From Clostridium sp. CAG:590 (GTDB lineage Bacteria; Bacillota; Clostridia; Lachnospirales; Lachnospiraceae), in NCBI GenBank assembly GCA_000431135.1, contig HF987896.1, forward strand, positions 38,974 through 56,537: 17,564 nucleotides of DNA, given 5' to 3'. Shown in pieces: positions 15,485 to 17,564 of this stretch. The notes under the pieces are model-generated. The model did no database searches. It saw only the letters and a list, made by a program, of their open reading frames with translations, and was not told where the DNA came from. Each line of letters starts with the position of its first letter. Within the stretch, counting starts at the first letter, position 1. A program made the position numbers and the translations under genes.

Positions 15485-15904
15485 ATGTATACATTACAGA
15501 CAAATGCAAGCTTTGACAGTGCACATTTTTTGAAGGGATACCAGGGAAAATGCAGTAATATTCATGGACATCGCTGGAAGGTGGAAGTGACGGTTGCATC
15601 AGAAGAGGTAGAAGAAACAGGACAGATAAGAGGGATGGTTGTGGATTTCCGGACACTGAAAGATGACCTGAAACAGTTGGCCGACGATCTGGATCACTGC
15701 CTGATCATTGAGGAAGGCAGCCTGAAGGAAAAGACAAAAGAAGCGTTATTGGAAGAAGAGTTCCGTATTGTAGAATTACCATTTCGTCCGACTGCAGAGA
15801 ATCTTGCGGAATATTTTTATGATGAATTGGAACAGATGCAGTATCAGGTTGTATTGGTCAAAGTATATGAGACACCGAATAATTGCGCCGGATATGGTAG
15901 ATAG
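15485..15904 (+). CDS. queD: 6-carboxytetrahydropterin synthase QueD
   Basis: This 139-residue enzyme of the 6-pyruvoyl-tetrahydropterin synthase fold converts dihydroneopterin triphosphate to 6-carboxy-5,6,7,8-tetrahydropterin, the second step of queuosine synthesis. Zinc ligands are H14 (SFDSAHF), H27 and H29 (CSNIHGHRW). Catalytic C23, the D70-H71 pair (LDHCLI) and the substrate-binding E129 (VYETPNNCAGY) are all present. Length is slightly above the E. coli enzyme. AAAGGA (15472-15477) seven bases before ATG 15485 decides the start. In-frame GTG 15437 and ATG 15467 have worse context, although GTG 15437 follows AGGAG too closely to be used normally. First gene of the riboswitch-controlled operon, twelve bases before queE. 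Confidence 0.93.
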   Translation: MYTLQTNASFDSAHFLKGYQGKCSNIHGHRWKVEVTVASEEVEETGQIRGMVVDFRTLKDDLKQLADDLDHCLIIEEGSLKEKTKEALLEEEFRIVELPFRPTAENLAEYFYDELEQMQYQVVLVKVYETPNNCAGYGR

Positions 15905-15916
15905 GCAGGGGAAGAT

Positions 15917-16594
15917 ATGTCACAATTTCGAGTAGTAGAGGAATTTATAAGTATCAACGGAGAGGGAAGATGTGCCGGACAGTTGGCTTATTTTGTACGG
16001 TTTGCGGGATGCAATCTGCAATGTGAATATTGCGATACCAGATGGGCAAATGAGCCGGATGTAAGTTGTACGGTATATACAGCAGAAGAATTGGTGAAAA
16101 AGATAGAAGCATCCGGTGTGAAAAATGTAACATTGACCGGTGGGGAGCCGCTGCTGCAAAAAGATATGAGTAAGTTATTGGAGCTGTTACGGCAACGCCC
16201 GCAGATCCGGATTGAGATCGAAACAAACGGAAGTATTGATATAATGCCTTATATGGCAAAGACACAAGATGACAATATTACATTTACATTGGATTATAAG
16301 ACGTCAGTCAGTGGAATGGAAGATCGTATGTGCGGAGTAAATTATGAGAATATCCGATCGTGCGATACGGTCAAGTTCGTGGTAGGCAGCCGGGAAGACC
16401 TGATGCAGGCAAAGCATGTGATCGAACAATATCATCTGATACAGAAACATTGTGGAATCTACCTAAGTTCCTGTTTTGGAAAGATTGAACCGGCAGAGAT
16501 TGTTGATTTTATGATCGGACATAATATGAATGGTGTGAATGTACAGTTGCAGATGCATAAATATATATGGGACCCGGATAAACGGGGTGTATAG
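15917..16594 (+). CDS. queE: 7-carboxy-7-deazaguanine synthase QueE
   Basis: This 225-residue radical SAM enzyme turns 6-carboxytetrahydropterin into 7-carboxy-7-deazaguanine by ring contraction. The 4Fe-4S cluster ligands are C32, C36 and C39 in CNLQCEYCDTRW, the ordinary CX3CX2C spacing. The N-terminal VVEEFISINGEGRCAG matches the family's F-x-S-x-x-GEG start. The SAM-contacting TGGEPLLQ lies at about 74-81 and IEIETNGS at about 99-106. The gene begins twelve bases after queD with GCAGGGGA as ribosome binding site. It is followed by folE at fourteen bases. Nothing is missing or unusual. Confidence 0.95.
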   Translation: MSQFRVVEEFISINGEGRCAGQLAYFVRFAGCNLQCEYCDTRWANEPDVSCTVYTAEELVKKIEASGVKNVTLTGGEPLLQKDMSKLLELLRQRPQIRIEIETNGSIDIMPYMAKTQDDNITFTLDYKTSVSGMEDRMCGVNYENIRSCDTVKFVVGSREDLMQAKHVIEQYHLIQKHCGIYLSSCFGKIEPAEIVDFMIGHNMNGVNVQLQMHKYIWDPDKRGV

Positions 16595-16608
16595 AATGGA
16601 GGATAAAA

Positions 16609-17187
16609 ATGGCAATTGACCAGGAAGCAATAAAAGAACATATCAGGGGAATCCTGATCGCGTTAGGAGATGATCCGGACAGGGAAGGATTGCGGGAGAC
16701 ACCGGACCGGGTGGCGAGAATGTATGCAGAAGTGTTTGAAGGGATGAATTATTCCAATGATGAGATTGCACAGATGTATTCCAAAAGCTTTGATGTACCG
16801 GATGAAGGCAATAATGACATGGTAGTTGTCAAGGATATTGAGGTGTTCAGTTACTGTGAGCATCATATGGCACTTATGTATGATATGAAAGTTACGGTTG
16901 CGTATATTCCGAACAAACGCGTGATCGGGCTCAGCAAGATCGCAAGAATTGCAGATATGGTGGCAAAACGGCTACAGCTGCAGGAACGGATCGGAACTGA
17001 TATTGCGGATGTGATCAGCAAGGCAACCGGTTCAGAAGATGTTGCGGTATACATTGAAGGAAATCACAGCTGCATGACGGCAAGAGGAATCAAGAAACCG
17101 TCTGCAAAGACAGTTACGACTACATTTCGTGGACGATTTGAAACAGATGTAACATTGCAGAACAAACTGCTTTTAATGATAAAATAG
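16609..17187 (+). CDS. folE: GTP cyclohydrolase I FolE
   Basis: This 192-residue enzyme opens GTP to 7,8-dihydroneopterin triphosphate, the shared first step of folate and queuosine synthesis. Zinc ligands C83 and H86 (FSYCEHHMAL) and C155 (GNHSCMTARG) are present, as are the VIGLSKIARIADMVAKRLQ segment, QERIGTDIADVI, and the C-terminal TTFRGRF. Length is normal. GGAGG (16598-16602) lies six bases before the ATG. Its place between queE and queC suggests that this copy feeds queuosine; whether it also supplies folate depends on other folE copies outside this window. Confidence 0.96.
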   Translation: MAIDQEAIKEHIRGILIALGDDPDREGLRETPDRVARMYAEVFEGMNYSNDEIAQMYSKSFDVPDEGNNDMVVVKDIEVFSYCEHHMALMYDMKVTVAYIPNKRVIGLSKIARIADMVAKRLQLQERIGTDIADVISKATGSEDVAVYIEGNHSCMTARGIKKPSAKTVTTTFRGRFETDVTLQNKLLLMIK

Positions 17188-17205
17188 AAAACGGAGGACA
17201 AAGAT

Positions 17206-17564
17206 ATGAATATGAATACGAGAAATAAGGATGCTGCATTGGTTGTATTTAGTGGTGGACAGGATAGTACCACATGCTTGTTGTGGGCGTTGAAACGTTA
17301 CAAAGAAGTGGTCGCAGTCTCATTTGATTATGGTCAGAGACACAAGGCAGAGCTTGACTGTGCCAAGGAGATTACAGAGAAATTAGGTGTGGAATGGCAT
17401 GTGATGGATATGGAATTACTGAATCAGTTAGCACCGAATTCCCTGACAAGAACGGATATTACAGTGGATGAAAATGCACCGGCGGAAGGAACACCGAACA
17501 GTGTGGTGGACGGAAGAAATATGTTGTTTTTAACATTTGCTGCGGTATTTGCAAAGCAAAGAGG
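17206..17564 (+). CDS. queC: 7-cyano-7-deazaguanine synthase QueC (5' part)
   Basis: The first 119 codons are visible and the gene is cut by the window edge; the usual length is about 215-230 residues. QueC is an ATP-dependent PP-loop enzyme converting 7-carboxy-7-deazaguanine to preQ0 with ammonia. The PP-loop motif SGGQDSTTCL is at residues 16-25. VSFDYGQRHKAEL follows, then PNSVVDGRNMLFL, the family's 'P-x-x-x-x-GRN' block; here a D replaces the more common P before GRN. The C-terminal zinc-binding cysteines lie beyond the end. GGAGG (17193-17197) is eight bases before ATG 17206, which is eighteen bases after the folE stop. With queD, queE and folE it completes the route from GTP to preQ0. 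Confidence 0.96.
   Translation, partial: MNMNTRNKDAALVVFSGGQDSTTCLLWALKRYKEVVAVSFDYGQRHKAELDCAKEITEKLGVEWHVMDMELLNQLAPNSLTRTDITVDENAPAEGTPNSVVDGRNMLFLTFAAVFAKQR

Noticed and set aside
1..17564. CRISPR arrays, tRNA genes, prophage or intact insertion sequences
   Set aside because: No spaced direct repeats, cloverleafs with CCA-type ends, transposase or integrase genes were seen by eye on either strand.

Overview
The window looks like chromosomal DNA of a low-to-moderate GC Gram-positive anaerobe, most likely a Clostridia member of the Lachnospiraceae type. This rests on strong AGGAGG-type ribosome binding sites, sigma-A promoters with 17-base spacers, a dgt-like gene in front of dnaG-rpoD, an A-type RNase P RNA, a TGS/uridine-kinase fusion, and protein sequences typical of that group. 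Genus and species cannot be read from the sequence alone. Most of the window is conserved core genome. The only clear degenerate DNA is a gene remnant at the left edge and a frameshifted gene next to rnpB.

Layout. Bases 1-630 hold the end of an unidentified upstream unit, a terminator, a remnant of an AAA-ATPase/DUF4143 gene on the minus strand, and the promoter of a YitT-family membrane protein gene. This is followed by a terminator-like hairpin and a MATE efflux gene. Bases 3079-10428 carry a co-directional series: dGTPase-like HD protein, DnaG primase, RpoD sigma factor, TrmK tRNA methyltransferase, Nif3-like metal protein and a TGS-uridine kinase. Gaps in the series are 6-69 bases, apart from the unlinked ends. 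A well-promoted 239-residue protein of unknown function follows (10566-11285). It converges through a bidirectional terminator on rnpB, which lies on the minus strand.

Upstream of rnpB, on the same strand, is an AP2/HNH-like gene. Its second AP2-like repeat is in another frame after a run of seven T, and its last codons overlap the rnpB promoter. A divergent promoter pair separates it from a membrane-anchored 3D-domain (cell-wall lytic) protein gene. Threonine synthase comes next.

The right end is a queuosine-precursor operon: queD, queE, folE and queC (the last cut by the window edge). It encodes all four steps from GTP to preQ0. It is preceded by a preQ1-I riboswitch whose P1 3' strand can compete for the left arm of a downstream terminator, which is a readable OFF-switch design. 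A second long hairpin lies between that terminator and queD and is not explained by the simple model.

The strongest candidates for a second look are the frameshifted AP2/HNH gene coupled to rnpB, the extra hairpin in the que leader, and the orphan 239-residue gene with a tandem octamer over its -35 box. No defence system, CRISPR array, prophage or intact insertion sequence was found.
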